DNA of 49,520 nt from Ramlibacter sp. (GTDB lineage: Bacteria; Pseudomonadota; Gammaproteobacteria; Burkholderiales; Burkholderiaceae_C): assembly GCA_013815685.1 (NCBI GenBank), contig JACDFR010000029.1, positions 1 through 49,520 on the forward strand, written 5' to 3'. Both the position numbers and the translations under genes were made by a program. Under the pieces are notes generated by a model. The model did not search any database. It saw only the letters and a program-made list of their open reading frames with translations, and was not told the DNA's origin. This document shows, piece after piece, positions 1-8,849 of the stretch. Position 1 is the first letter of the stretch. The number at the start of each line of letters is the position of its first letter.

Positions 1-364
1 ACAGCTCCCACTGGATCGGCAGGCGGTTCTTGCCGTAGCCGTTGGCTGCCAGGTAAGCCACATCGGCCGCGCGAGGCACCGTGAAGTTCAGGTTGGGCTG
101 CGTGCTCTGGCCATAGCGCAGGCCGGGTTTGGCCCATTCCATTCCGGACAGGTTGGTCCCGATCGCCAGACCGGAGAGGTTGATTCCCGTGGGCAAATTG
201 GCGCCCCCGGTGCTGGAGCCCGACCCCAAAGCCGAACTTTCGCTGCCGCCGCCCCCGCCGCCCCCGCCGCCCCCGCCGCCGCACCCGGCAGTTGTTGTAA
301 GAGCTACTGCTGCGGCAGCGGTTGCGAGTTTGGAAAATTCACGTCTTTGCATCACTACATCCAT
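1..364 (-). CDS. GH5-family cellulase, N-terminal part (3' end beyond window)
   Basis: Reading leftwards, the protein begins MDVVMQRREFSK, a twin-arginine-like start. A hydrophobic stretch follows, then TTTAGC, which resembles a lipobox, then an uninterrupted run of eleven glycines and a Ser/Gly linker. After it come GINLSGL, GMEWAKPGLRYG and finally NGYGKNRLPIQWEL. This order matches the beginning of glycoside hydrolase family 5 endoglucanases, where the RLPxxWE strand is an early part of the barrel. It is therefore probably an exported or lipid-anchored beta-1,4-glucanase. The catalytic glutamates lie outside the window. I see no good ribosome site before either ATG (364 or 352); the ATG at 352 (MQRREFSK) gives the more typical Tat-like start. 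The family call rests on the last 60 or so visible residues. Confidence 0.65.
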   Translation of the reverse strand, partial: MDVVMQRREFSKLATAAAAVALTTTAGCGGGGGGGGGGGGSESSALGSGSSTGGANLPTGINLSGLAIGTNLSGMEWAKPGLRYGQSTQPNLNFTVPRAADVAYLAANGYGKNRLPIQWEL

Positions 365-939
365 GTGAAGGCGCGGTTCGGACTTGGGCCGTACTCATCC
401 GCGCTGGGTCTACTGCTCTCCATCGCGCCGTGAGGCTGAACCTCAGCGGCAGCGCGGATGTTAGTAGGACATGTCTGACACAGCGATAGGTGTGCGCCTA
501 CAGAACGTAAGCAAACAGTGAAGTAGTTAACACAACCTTTACGCTGGGTGGCAACAAAGCCGGGCTGTCGATCCGTGCGGCGCTTGCAGGTCGCGAATTG
601 CTGAGCGCCGCGCCAGGCCTAGCTCAGCCGCATATTAGCGGTCGGGCGAATCGGGTCGCAATCGAGTGTGGGGACCCGGGATTCGAGTCCAAATGACGAA
701 GTGGTCCGCCCTTGCTCAGCCGTAAAAGTTACGTTATGTCGCAGCTCTGCCATTTTTGAGGCCAAGTAATGCCAATCCTCCTGGGTAGGCTGCTGAGCCC
801 CTTGCTTTACGTCACCGTAGCTCGTTCTTCAGCGAAACGTCTGACGGCGGCAGCGGCACAAGGATGAGCAAGCGTCCTCTCGGCAAAAAGCTGCGAATTG
901 CGCCGGGCGCGCGAGCGCAACAGGGGAATGATGTGAAAC
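365..939. other. Non-coding interval without a supported gene
   Basis: These 575 bases lie between the start of the GH5 gene and a terminator. Open frames here are short, have no ribosome sites and look like GC-driven shadows. The stretch must hold the promoter of the GH5 gene, but I cannot point to convincing -35/-10 boxes. A short segment near 680-692 resembles a tRNA T-arm, but no acceptor or anticodon stems accompany it. Confidence 0.4.
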
Positions 940-968
940 AAAAAAGCCGCCCGTGGGCGGCTTTTTGT
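938..968. terminator. Bidirectional rho-independent terminator
   Basis: A run of A, then GCCGCCC, GTGG-type loop and GGGCGGC, then a run of T. The stem is G+C only and is flanked by A/T tracts on both sides, so it can work on both strands. It lies 17 bases after the stop of the small minus-strand ORF at 983-1177, which supports that ORF as a transcribed gene. Confidence 0.8.
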
Positions 969-982
969 AAGGCATGAGCTCT

Positions 983-1177
983 TTAGTAGGAAAGTACGAC
1001 TGCTTCGCGCGCAGTGCGGTCGAAGGCGGCTGCGCGGTGCGGCCCGCAGCCGGCATTGGCTGTCGCCGGGCGCATGCGCCGCGGCTGCGCACGGGCCGTC
1101 AAGCCATAAGAGGCCGCGGTGACGGCCAGGATCTTGGGCACGCGCTGCAGGATCGAATCGGTCCTGGTTTCGTTCAT
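983..1177 (-). CDS. Small hypothetical protein (64 aa)
   Basis: A 64-residue frame on the minus strand begins MNETRTDSILQRVPKILAV and ends in a TAA. I chose the ATG at 1177 because a CCGGAGA Shine-Dalgarno sequence lies at the right distance upstream; the longer frame starting at 1237 has none. A strong terminator follows within 20 bases. The protein has a short hydrophobic N-terminal patch (about residues 15-24) and then a basic, Ala/Arg-rich tail, with no motif I recognise. Good start signals plus an immediate terminator favour a real small gene; the rich composition of the tail keeps the call modest. Confidence 0.45.
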   Translation of the reverse strand: MNETRTDSILQRVPKILAVTAASYGLTARAQPRRMRPATANAGCGPHRAAAFDRTAREAVVLSY

Positions 1178-1320
1178 GGAATGTCTCCGGGGTTCTTGAA
1201 TCTTCAACGCAGAGTATGGGCTTGCCCCATGGCACAACCGTGACAGCGCGGTGCGCCATTGCGGGTCGGACCCCTCCGACGCCGCGTCGGCCTTGCTTAC
1301 ACTGCGGGACCCTGCACACC

Positions 1321-2655
1321 ATGACCGACACCCAAGTTTTCCACCGCCACCTGCATCGCACCCCGCCCACGGCCACGGGTGGCGCCGGCATGTACCTCAC
1401 CGACGGTGCCGGCAAGCGGTACCTCGATGCCTCGGGCGGCGCCGCGGTGTCCTGCCTCGGCCACGGCCATCCCGAAGTCCTGGCGGCCATGCACGCCCAG
1501 ATCGACCGGCTTGCTTATGCGCACACCAGCTTCTTCACCACGGAAGTGGCCGAGCAGTTGGCCGCGCATCTGGTGGAACACGCGCCGGCCGGCATGAGCC
1601 ATGCCTATTTCGTCAGCGGCGGCTCCGAGGGAGTCGAAGCAGCGATGAAAATGGCGCGCCAGTACTTCGTCGAGGCCGGACAGCCGCAGCGGGTGCATTT
1701 CATCGCCCGCCGGCAGAGCTACCACGGCAACACGCTGGGCGCGTTGTCGGTGGGCGGGAACGAATGGCGGCGCGCCCCTTTCGCACCCATCCTCATCCCC
1801 GCCACCCATGTCTCGCCGTGCTATCCCTATCGCGAGCGGCGCGCCCAGGAGACCCCCGAACAATATGGTTTGCGCCTGGCGAGCGAGCTGGACGCCACCA
1901 TCGAGCGGCTGGGGAGGGACACGGTGATCGCGTTCGTGGCCGAAACGATCGGCGGGGCCACAGCCGGCGTGCTGACGCCGGTGCCCGGCTATTTCAAGGC
2001 AGTGCGCGAGGTCTGCGACCGCCATGGCGTGCTGCTCATCCTCGATGAAGTGATGTGCGGGATGGGCCGCACCGGCAGCCTGCACGCCTGCGAACAGGAG
2101 GGTGTCGTGCCCGACCTGCTGGTGATCGCCAAGGGGCTTGGCGGGGGTTACCAGCCCATCGGCGCCGTGCTGGCCCAGAAAAAACTGGTGGACGCCATGT
2201 CCAGCGGTTCGGGCTTCTTCCAGCACGGCCATACCTACCTGGGCCACGCCGTCGCCTGCGCGGCGGCACTGGCCGTGCAGCGGGTGATCGAGCGCGATGG
2301 CCTGCTTCGGCGCGTGCGCGAGGCGGGGGCTGGACTGGAACGGTTGCTTCACGAGGCCTTCGGTGCGCATCCCCATGCCGGCGATATCCGTGGGCGCGGG
2401 CTGTTCTGGGGTATCGAGTTCGTCAAGGACCGCGCAAGCAAGGCGCCATTCGATCCGTCTGTGCAACTGCACGCGCGCATCAAGAAGGAGGCCTTCGCGC
2501 GGGGTTTGATGGTTTACCCGATGGGCGGCACCGTGGATGGCCGTTATGGTGACCACGTGCTGCTGGCGCCGCCGTTCATCGCCAGCGATTCCGAGCTGGC
2601 CCTCATCGCGCAGCGTCTGCACGACGCCGTGCAGGCCGCTCTCCAATCCGCCTGA
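1321..2655 (+). CDS. Class III PLP-dependent aminotransferase
   Basis: The 444-residue product is a fold-type I, class III aminotransferase (omega-aminotransferase/ornithine-aminotransferase group). Motifs in order: SGGSEGVEAAMKMARQY (cofactor-phosphate region, about residues 99-115), SYHGNTLG, LLILDEVMCGMGRTG with the PLP-ring aspartate, and VIAKGLGGGYQPIG carrying the Schiff-base lysine at about K271. The length is normal for the family. I start at the ATG at 1321 because the class III homology begins shortly after; the upstream frame to 1216 is probably not translated. It is the first gene of an operon with a TAXI-TRAP transporter (24-base gap) and a racemase-fold protein. I infer that it deaminates, or transfers the amino group of, the compound imported. 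The substrate cannot be read from the sequence. Confidence 0.88.
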   Translation: MTDTQVFHRHLHRTPPTATGGAGMYLTDGAGKRYLDASGGAAVSCLGHGHPEVLAAMHAQIDRLAYAHTSFFTTEVAEQLAAHLVEHAPAGMSHAYFVSGGSEGVEAAMKMARQYFVEAGQPQRVHFIARRQSYHGNTLGALSVGGNEWRRAPFAPILIPATHVSPCYPYRERRAQETPEQYGLRLASELDATIERLGRDTVIAFVAETIGGATAGVLTPVPGYFKAVREVCDRHGVLLILDEVMCGMGRTGSLHACEQEGVVPDLLVIAKGLGGGYQPIGAVLAQKKLVDAMSSGSGFFQHGHTYLGHAVACAAALAVQRVIERDGLLRRVREAGAGLERLLHEAFGAHPHAGDIRGRGLFWGIEFVKDRASKAPFDPSVQLHARIKKEAFARGLMVYPMGGTVDGRYGDHVLLAPPFIASDSELALIAQRLHDAVQAALQSA

Positions 2656-2679
2656 CCCATTTTTCAACAGGAGTCGTCC

Positions 2680-3663
2680 ATGTCCCGTAAATTCGTGTTC
2701 TCTACGCTGGCGGCTGCGGCCGCGCTGTCGGGCCTGCTCGCAAGCGCTCCGGCCCTGGCACAGCAGAAGTTCGTCACGATCGGGACCGGGGGCGTCACGG
2801 GCGTCTACTACGCCGCCGGCGGGGCCATCTGCCGTCTCGTGAACAAGGATCGGGCCAAACACGGCATCCGCTGCTCTGTCGAATCGACTGGCGGCTCCGT
2901 CTTCAACGTCAACACCATCAAGGCCGGCGAGCTCGACCTGGGCTTCACCCAGTCCGACGTGCAGTACAACGCCACCAAGGGTCTGGCCCAGTTCAAGGAG
3001 GGCGGCGGCGCCTGGGGCGACCAGCGCGCCGTGTTCTCGGTGCACCCCGAGCCGTTCACGGTCGTGGCCCGCAAGGAAGCCAATATCAAGGCCTTCACCG
3101 ATTTCAAGGGCAAGCGCTTCAATGTCGGCAATCCCGGCTCGGGCACGCGGGCTTCCATGGAGGAACTGCTGGGCGCCATGGGCTGGAAGCTGACCGATTT
3201 TTCGCTGGCTTCCGAACTCAAGGCCGACGAGCACGGCCCGGCGCTGTGCGATGGCAAGGTCGACGGCTTCTTCTATGGCGTGGGCCATCCCAGCGCCAAC
3301 ATCCAGGATCCGACCACGAGCTGCGGCGCCAAGCTGGTGTCCATCACGGGCCCTGCCGTGGACAAGCTGATCGCCGACAAGCCGTACTACGCCAGGGCGG
3401 TGATTCCGGCCGGCCTGTACCCGAACAATCCGGAGGCGACGACCACCTACGGTGTGCTGGCCACAGTCGTGTCCTCGGCCAAGACGCCGCCGGAAACCGT
3501 GTACCAGGTGGTCAAGGCCGTGTTCGACAACTTCGAGGAATTCAAGAAGCTGCACCCGGCGCTGGCGAACCTGAAGCCGGAAAACATGGTCAAGGACGGC
3601 CTGTCGGCGCCCTTGCATGAAGGAGCGGCGCGCTACTACAAGGAAAAAGGCTGGATCAAGTAA
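2680..3663 (+). CDS. TAXI-family TRAP transporter substrate-binding protein
   Basis: The 327-residue periplasmic receptor starts with a classical signal peptide (hydrophobic core [18 protein letters not shown], cleavage near ALA-QQ). The mature protein opens with [21 protein letters not shown], the characteristic first strand and ligand loop of the TAXI family, followed by STGGSVFNV and [23 protein letters not shown] and the second-lobe signature [15 protein letters not shown] follow. A ribosome site (AGGAG) precedes the ATG. TAXI receptors deliver organic acids or amino acids to Na+-driven TRAP permeases; the next gene, 12 bases on, is such a permease. Confidence 0.92.
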   Translation: MSRKFVFSTLAAAAALSGLLASAPALAQQKFVTIGTGGVTGVYYAAGGAICRLVNKDRAKHGIRCSVESTGGSVFNVNTIKAGELDLGFTQSDVQYNATKGLAQFKEGGGAWGDQRAVFSVHPEPFTVVARKEANIKAFTDFKGKRFNVGNPGSGTRASMEELLGAMGWKLTDFSLASELKADEHGPALCDGKVDGFFYGVGHPSANIQDPTTSCGAKLVSITGPAVDKLIADKPYYARAVIPAGLYPNNPEATTTYGVLATVVSSAKTPPETVYQVVKAVFDNFEEFKKLHPALANLKPENMVKDGLSAPLHEGAARYYKEKGWIK

Positions 3664-3675
3664 AGCTGGCGAGCC

Positions 3676-6273
3676 ATGGCGCAGCTTGAAAGGCACTCCT
3701 CCGAAGAACTCGACAAGCTCGTCAAGGAGGCCGATCTCGGTGGCCGCGAGCCGGGGGGCGCCGTCGGCCTGGGCCTGGCCATCGTGGCCGCGCTGTGGTC
3801 GGTGTTCCAGGTCTGGTACGCCTCGCCGCTTCCGTTCACGCTCGGCTTGGGCATCCTCAACGACACCGAAGCGCGGGCCATTCACCTGGCCTTTGCGGTC
3901 TTCCTGGCCTTTTGCGCGTTCCCGGCTTTCAGGCAGTCGTCTCGCAGCGTCATCCCATGGAGCGACTGGCTGCTTGCGGCCGTGGGCGCCTTCTGCGCCG
4001 CCTACCTGTTCCTGTTCTACAAGGAGCTGGCGGCCCGCCCCGGCGCCCCGACCACCCTGGATGTCGCGGTCGGCCTGACGGGTGTCGCCATCATGCTCGA
4101 AGCCACCCGCCGCGCGATGGGCTTCGGCATGCTGGTGACCACCGGGCTGTTCATCGCGTTCGTGTTCCTCGGGCCCTACATGCCCGAGGCGATCCAGCAC
4201 CGGGGCGTATCCCTCTCGCGCTTCATCTCTCACATGTGGCTGACGACGGAGGGCGTCTACGGTGTAGCGCTGGGCGTCTCGGTCCAGTTCATCTTCCTGT
4301 TCGTGCTGTTCGGCACCCTGCTCGATATCGCGGGCGCCGGCAACTATATGCTGCAGGTGTCGCTGGCGACGCTCGGCCATTTGCGCGGCGGGCCGGCCAA
4401 GGTGGCGGTCGTGTCGTCCGCGCTCAACGGCATCGTGTCCGGCTCGTCGGTGTCCAACGTCGTGTCGGGAGGCATCTTCACGATTCCCCTGATGAAGCGC
4501 ACGGGCTACTCGGGCGTGAAAGCCGGTGCGATCGAAGCGGCGTCGTCCATCAACGGGCAGATCATGCCGCCGGTGATGGGCGCGGCGGCTTTCCTGATGG
4601 TGGAGTACGTTGGCATCCCGTACTCGGAGATCATCCGGCATGCGGCGCTGCCCGCGATCATGTCGTATGTCGCGCTGTTCTACATCGTGCACCTCGAAGC
4701 GCTGAAATACGGCCTGAGGCCGCTGGTACGCTCGCGCCAGCCGACCTGGCGCGAGCGTGCCATCGGCTGGGCGCTGGGCTTGTCCGGCACCGCCGCGGCC
4801 TTTGCGGCGATCTACTACATCATCACGGCGGTGCAGTGGCTTGCCGGCGATCGGGCCGGGTGGGCCCTGGCATTGCTGTGCGGCGTCACGTATGTCGCGT
4901 TGATGGCCTACTCCTCGCGCTACCCCGACGTGCCGATCGACGACCCCCTGGCCGCCGATGTCAAGCTGCCGATGCCCTGGCCCACGGTGCGCGCCGGCCT
5001 GCATTTCTTCATCCCGGTCGTCGTGCTCCTGTGGGCGCTGATGGCGGAAGAGTTGTCGCCCGGGCTTTCCGCTTTCTGGGCAACCATCGCGGCCATCGCC
5101 ATGGTGCTGCTGCAGCCGGTCATGCTGTCGGTCTTCCGCCCGACAGGGATGGCGGACCCGTTGACCGGCGCCTTGCGGCGGGGCCTGGCCGACTTGTGCA
5201 AGGGCCTGGTGCTGGGCGCGCGCAACATGATCGGGATCGGCGTCGCCTGCGCCAGCGCGGGCCTGATCGTGGGCACGATCACGCTCACCGGCATGGGCTT
5301 GATGATGACCGACTTCGTGGAGCTGGTCTCGGCCGGCAACGTGCTCGTCATGCTGATCCTCACGGCTTTCATCTGCCTGCTGATCGGGGCGGGCGTGCCC
5401 ACGACCGCGAACTACATCCTGGTCGCGACGCTGATGGCCCCGGTAATCGTCGAACTCGGCGCGCGAAGCGGCCTGGTGATCCCGCTGATCGCGGTTCACC
5501 TGTTCGTGTTCTATTTCGGCATCCTGGCCGACGTGACGCCGCCGGTCGGCCTGGCTTCCTATGCCGCTGCGGCGATTTCCGGCGAAGACCCCAACGCAAC
5601 GGGGTGGCAGGCGACCTGGTACAGCCTGCGCACGACGGTGCTCCCGTTCGTCTTCATCTTCAACCCGCAGATCCTGCTGATCGGCGTCGGCTCCTGGGTC
5701 GAGGTCGTCCTGGTGTGCATTACCGGCACGGTGGCCTCGCTGCTGTTCGCCGCCGCCACCATGCGGTGGTTCCGAACGCGCTGCACCTGGGTCGAAGTCG
5801 GCCTGCTGCTGGTCGCGACATTCCTGTTCTTCCGCCCCGATTGGGTGATCGACCAGTTCTGGCCCAAGTATGTCGACGCGCCGGCGGCGGACATCTACAA
5901 GGTGGCGGACGGGCTCGCCGAGGAGGAGTGGCTGGTGCTGGGCATCGCGGGCGAAACGCTCGACGGCAAGCCGCAGACCAAGACGGTGGCCATTCCCATG
6001 GGCAAGGGCAGCACGGGCCGCGAGCGCTTGCGCGATGCCGGGGTGACGTTGAGCCAGCTCGGCAGCGAGTTGCAAGTGGCGCAAGTCAAGTTCGGCAGCC
6101 GGGCCAGGAAACTGGGTGTCGAACAGGGCTACAAGATCGCGACGCTGAAGCTGCCCAACCCGGCCCGGCCGTCGCAGCACTGGGTCTTCATTCCCGCGGG
6201 CATCCTGGCATTGTCGGTGTGGGCGATGCAAGGCTTGCGGCTGCGCCGGCGCACCACGCTGGCTGCCGCATGA
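3676..6273 (+). CDS. TRAP transporter permease, fused small and large subunits
   Basis: An 865-residue inner-membrane protein of the 4TM/12TM fusion type that partners TAXI receptors. The N-terminal 100-150 residues contain hydrophobic helices equivalent to DctQ. From about residue 180 the DctM-like large subunit follows, with SGSSVSNVVSGG and the substrate-region sequences SSINGQIMPPVMGAAAF and GAGVPTTANYI...LADVTPPVG. The last 120 residues are soluble with one final helix (WVFIPAGILALSVWAMQGL) and resemble the DUF3394 tail common in these fusions. It uses an ion gradient to import the ligand captured by the product of 2680-3663. Its stop codon overlaps the ATG of the next gene (ATGA), so the two are translationally coupled. 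Confidence 0.92.
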   Translation: MAQLERHSSEELDKLVKEADLGGREPGGAVGLGLAIVAALWSVFQVWYASPLPFTLGLGILNDTEARAIHLAFAVFLAFCAFPAFRQSSRSVIPWSDWLLAAVGAFCAAYLFLFYKELAARPGAPTTLDVAVGLTGVAIMLEATRRAMGFGMLVTTGLFIAFVFLGPYMPEAIQHRGVSLSRFISHMWLTTEGVYGVALGVSVQFIFLFVLFGTLLDIAGAGNYMLQVSLATLGHLRGGPAKVAVVSSALNGIVSGSSVSNVVSGGIFTIPLMKRTGYSGVKAGAIEAASSINGQIMPPVMGAAAFLMVEYVGIPYSEIIRHAALPAIMSYVALFYIVHLEALKYGLRPLVRSRQPTWRERAIGWALGLSGTAAAFAAIYYIITAVQWLAGDRAGWALALLCGVTYVALMAYSSRYPDVPIDDPLAADVKLPMPWPTVRAGLHFFIPVVVLLWALMAEELSPGLSAFWATIAAIAMVLLQPVMLSVFRPTGMADPLTGALRRGLADLCKGLVLGARNMIGIGVACASAGLIVGTITLTGMGLMMTDFVELVSAGNVLVMLILTAFICLLIGAGVPTTANYILVATLMAPVIVELGARSGLVIPLIAVHLFVFYFGILADVTPPVGLASYAAAAISGEDPNATGWQATWYSLRTTVLPFVFIFNPQILLIGVGSWVEVVLVCITGTVASLLFAAATMRWFRTRCTWVEVGLLLVATFLFFRPDWVIDQFWPKYVDAPAADIYKVADGLAEEEWLVLGIAGETLDGKPQTKTVAIPMGKGSTGRERLRDAGVTLSQLGSELQVAQVKFGSRARKLGVEQGYKIATLKLPNPARPSQHWVFIPAGILALSVWAMQGLRLRRRTTLAAA

Positions 6274-6932
6274 GCCGGGGTGGGACGCGCAGCCGGATCG
6301 CGCTGATCCACGCGCTGGCGCATTCGGTCGCGCCCATCAACGAGGCCATGGCACGGGACTGGCCCGAGGCGGCGCGGATGAATCTTCTTGACGACAGCTT
6401 GTCGGCGGACCTGGCTGCGGGTGAGGGGCTGGACGCTGCGATGCATGATCGATTCGAGCGCCTGGCGCAGTACGCGGTGGACTGCGGCAGCGAAGCCATC
6501 CTGTTCACCAGCTCGGCGTTCGGCCCCTGCATTGAGCAGGTGGCGCGCAAGCATGCCGCGATCCCCGTCCTCAAGCCCAACGAGGCCATGATTTCGGACG
6601 CCGTGAGGCTCGGTCTGCAAATCGGCTTGATCGCCACCTTCGCGCCGACCCTGCAATCCATGCCGGGCGAATTTCCGGCGGGTACGCAGCTCGAATGCGT
6701 TCTCGCCGAAGGAGCGCTGGCGGCGTTGAACCAGGGCGATGCGCAGCGCCACGACGCACTGATAGCGCAGGCGGCGATGCAAGCACGGCGCCGCGGCTGT
6801 GGCGTGATTGCGTTGGCGCAGTTCAGCATGGCGCGGGCACTGGTACGGGTTGCCGCTGAAACGGGCTTGCCTGTGTTGACTACGGTTGACTCCGCTGTTC
6901 GGGCGCTGAAGGGACGACTCGCGCAGCTGTAG
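6270..6932 (+). CDS. Asp/Glu-racemase-fold protein, catalytic cysteines not evident
   Basis: This 220-residue gene starts at an ATG overlapping the permease stop (ATGA at 6270-6273). The protein begins SRIALIHALAHSVAPINEAM, then NLLDDSLSADL, EAILFTSSAFGPCIEQ, IPVLKPNEAM, IGLIATFAPTL and IALAQFSMARAL. This is the pattern of the Asp/Glu/hydantoin racemase superfamily (two Rossmann-like lobes). In true racemases a cysteine follows the first strand (CNT-type) and another the second (GCTE-type). Here these places read TSSAF and ALAQFSM, so the usual two-cysteine centre seems missing, although C is present three to four residues away in GPC. It may be an isomerase, lyase or decarboxylase acting on the imported acid. 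The operon position is firm, the reaction is not. Confidence 0.8.
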   Translation: MSRGGTRSRIALIHALAHSVAPINEAMARDWPEAARMNLLDDSLSADLAAGEGLDAAMHDRFERLAQYAVDCGSEAILFTSSAFGPCIEQVARKHAAIPVLKPNEAMISDAVRLGLQIGLIATFAPTLQSMPGEFPAGTQLECVLAEGALAALNQGDAQRHDALIAQAAMQARRRGCGVIALAQFSMARALVRVAAETGLPVLTTVDSAVRALKGRLAQL

Positions 6933-7009
6933 TGCCTGCTTTAGCGCGCTTCGTTCTCTGACTCGGCGCAGCTGTGAACGCTTTGACCGGGGCTTTATTC
7001 AGCTTGGCC

Positions 7010-7435
7010 CTAACTCTTCCCGTCCCCGTCGAGCGACGCACTCCAGCGGTCGCCCCAACCCCGCTGCGCATCGTCGAGTTCGCGCCGGCCTCGCTTGGTA
7101 GGGCGCCCCTGCTCGATGGAATGCGCGGGCTCGGGCGACAGGCGCCGCTGCTCGGCCGCTGCTTCGCGGGCCTTGAGGCTCTGGGGAGTTTCTTCGTAGA
7201 GTTGCTGGGCCATCGGGGCCGGCCCCCGCGTCCCCGACAGCCCCTTGACTACGACGCTGCGCACCACCGGTCCTTGCCGCAGCGATACGGTGTCGCCGAC
7301 CTTCACCTCACGCGCGGGCTTGACTTCCTGGCCGTTGACTTCGACCCGGCCCTTGCCGACCTCGTCGGCCGCCAGCGTGCGGGTCTTGTAGAAACGGGCG
7401 GCCCACAACCACTTGTCGATACGCAGTTTTTCCAT
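7010..7435 (-). CDS. hslR: Hsp15-like S4-domain RNA-binding heat-shock protein
   Basis: The 141-residue product starts MEKLRIDKWLWAARFYKTRT, the signature of Hsp15/HslR. The S4 RNA-binding domain covers about residues 4-65 (LAADEVGKGRVEVNGQEVKP follows). A basic C-terminal tail (RREAA..., GRPTKRGRRELDD) is typical. Hsp15 binds the stalled 50S subunit carrying nascent peptidyl-tRNA and helps recycle it after heat stress. The ATG overlaps the stop of the upstream sensor kinase by one base (TGATG on the minus strand), so it is translated with the two-component genes here, an unusual setting for a heat-shock gene. Confidence 0.88.
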   Translation of the reverse strand: MEKLRIDKWLWAARFYKTRTLAADEVGKGRVEVNGQEVKPAREVKVGDTVSLRQGPVVRSVVVKGLSGTRGPAPMAQQLYEETPQSLKAREAAAEQRRLSPEPAHSIEQGRPTKRGRRELDDAQRGWGDRWSASLDGDGKS

Positions 7436-8849
7436 CAGCTGTCATTGTGCGCCAGCGGCAGCCGCACCGTGGTATCCAACCCCTCGGTGTGCCCATGAGT
7501 TTCGCGGTTGTCCAGGCTGATCGTCCCGCCCAGCGCCGCGGTAATCTCGTGGCAGATGGCCAGGCCCAGGCCGGACCCGCTGCGCACGTTTCCCGGCGAA
7601 AACGGCTGGAACAGCCGCGCTCGCAGCTCGGCGGAAATGCCCGGACCGCTGTCGGCGAGCGTCAACGCGACGGCGCGGGTGTCGGCCACGACCCGGACGG
7701 ACAGTGCGCCGCAGGCCGGGCAATGCCTGATCGCGTTGTGCAGCAGGTTGCGGGTGAGTTCGCGCAGCATCCACTCGTGTGAGCGCACCGGGGCCGGCAT
7801 CGTGGCGATGTCGAAATCGAGGTCCTTGTCGGCGATCAACGGCGACAGCTCCAGGGCGACCGCACGCACCACCTCGGCGAAGTCGGTGACCGAGGTGTCG
7901 GCCTGCTGGCGCAGCTGCTCGACCTTGGCCAGCGACAGCATCTGGTTGGCCAGCACCGTCGCGCGTTCGACCGTGCCGCTGATTTCCTGCAGGGCCTGGC
8001 GCGGGTCCACATCACCGCGCAACGCCGACTGCACTTGAGTCTTGAGGACGGCCAGCGGCGTGCGCAGCTGGTGCGAGGTGTCGCGGACAAAGCGCTTCTG
8101 GTTGTCCAGCAGGTGGGCCAGCCGCGCCATCACATGGTTGGTGGCATCCACCAGCGGCAGCAGTTCGCGGGGCGCACCGGGGCGGCGATGGGCGTGAGGT
8201 CGCCCTCCGCGCGGGCCTGCAGCTCGCCGCTGAGGCGCCGCACCGGCCGCGTGGCGCGCTGCACCACCACGACGGCAATCAGCGCAATCACCGCCACCAG
8301 CACGGCTTGGCGCCACAAGGTATCGGTCAGGATCTTGCGGGTGAGTGTCTGCCGCAGCTCCAGCGTTTCGGCCACCTGGATCACCGCCATGCCGCGGCCA
8401 TCCTGCGCGGCCACCGGCTGCAGCAAAACCGCGACGCGCACCGGCTCGCCGCGAAATCGGTCGTCGTAGAAATCGACCAGCGCGGCGTAGGTGCTGCGGT
8501 CCGGCAGCCGGCCGCGCCAGAAGGGCAGCTCGGAAAAGCCGGAAACCACTGTTCCGTCGGGGGCCGAGACACGGTAGAACATGCGGCTCTGGTTGTCCGC
8601 TTCGAAGGCCTCCAGCGCCGCGTAGGGCACCGTGACCCGCAGCTCGGCGGCCTGGTCGAAACCTTTCACGTCCAGCAGTTCCCCGATGGACTTGGCCGAT
8701 GCAAGCAGCGTGCGGTCATACGCGGTATTGACCGCCTCGAGGGTCTGGCGGTGCAGGCTCACCGCATTGACGAGCACGAAAAGGCCGACCGGAAGGAGGA
8801 TGCCCAGCAGCAGGAACCGGCGCAACGACAGGGGCCGGCGCCGCCTCAT
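7435..8849 (-). pseudogene. TctE-like sensor histidine kinase, single-base frameshift
   Basis: Two overlapping frames together make one kinase of about 471 residues. The first part (from 8849) has a membrane anchor (FLLLGILLPVGLFVLVNAV), a periplasmic sensing domain of the type found at the N-terminus of TctE/QseC-like kinases (FYRVSAPDGTVVSGFSELP), and a second helix (AVLVAVIALIAVVVV) leading into HAMP. It then shifts frame between 8169 and 8182; restoring one G or C there continues as RELLPLVDATNHV. The second part has the H-box DTSHQLRTPLAVL, N-box NLLHNAIRH and G-boxes DSGPGIS and GSGLGLAICHEI. All catalytic parts survive, so the shift is either a recent mutation or a homopolymer sequencing error in CCCCGG or CCCC. 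It should phosphorylate the regulator encoded just upstream. Confidence 0.8.

Noticed and set aside
129..368. Plus-strand 79-codon frame with a proline run
   Set aside because: It is the complement of the glycine tract of the GH5 gene and has no ribosome site.
610..700. Possible decayed tRNA (AGCTCAG and GGGATTCGAGTCC segments)
   Set aside because: No acceptor or anticodon stem can be formed; similarity to tRNA consensus boxes is probably chance.
1297..6231. Very long minus-strand open frame (1644 codons)
   Set aside because: It is antisense to the aminotransferase-TRAP operon. Its His/Arg/Gly/Asp-rich composition is typical of GC-codon shadows, and the plus-strand genes have clear family motifs.
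3795..6269. Plus-strand open frame overlapping the TRAP permease
   Set aside because: It is a shifted-frame shadow of the permease. Only its last part, from 6270, is a real gene (the racemase-fold protein).
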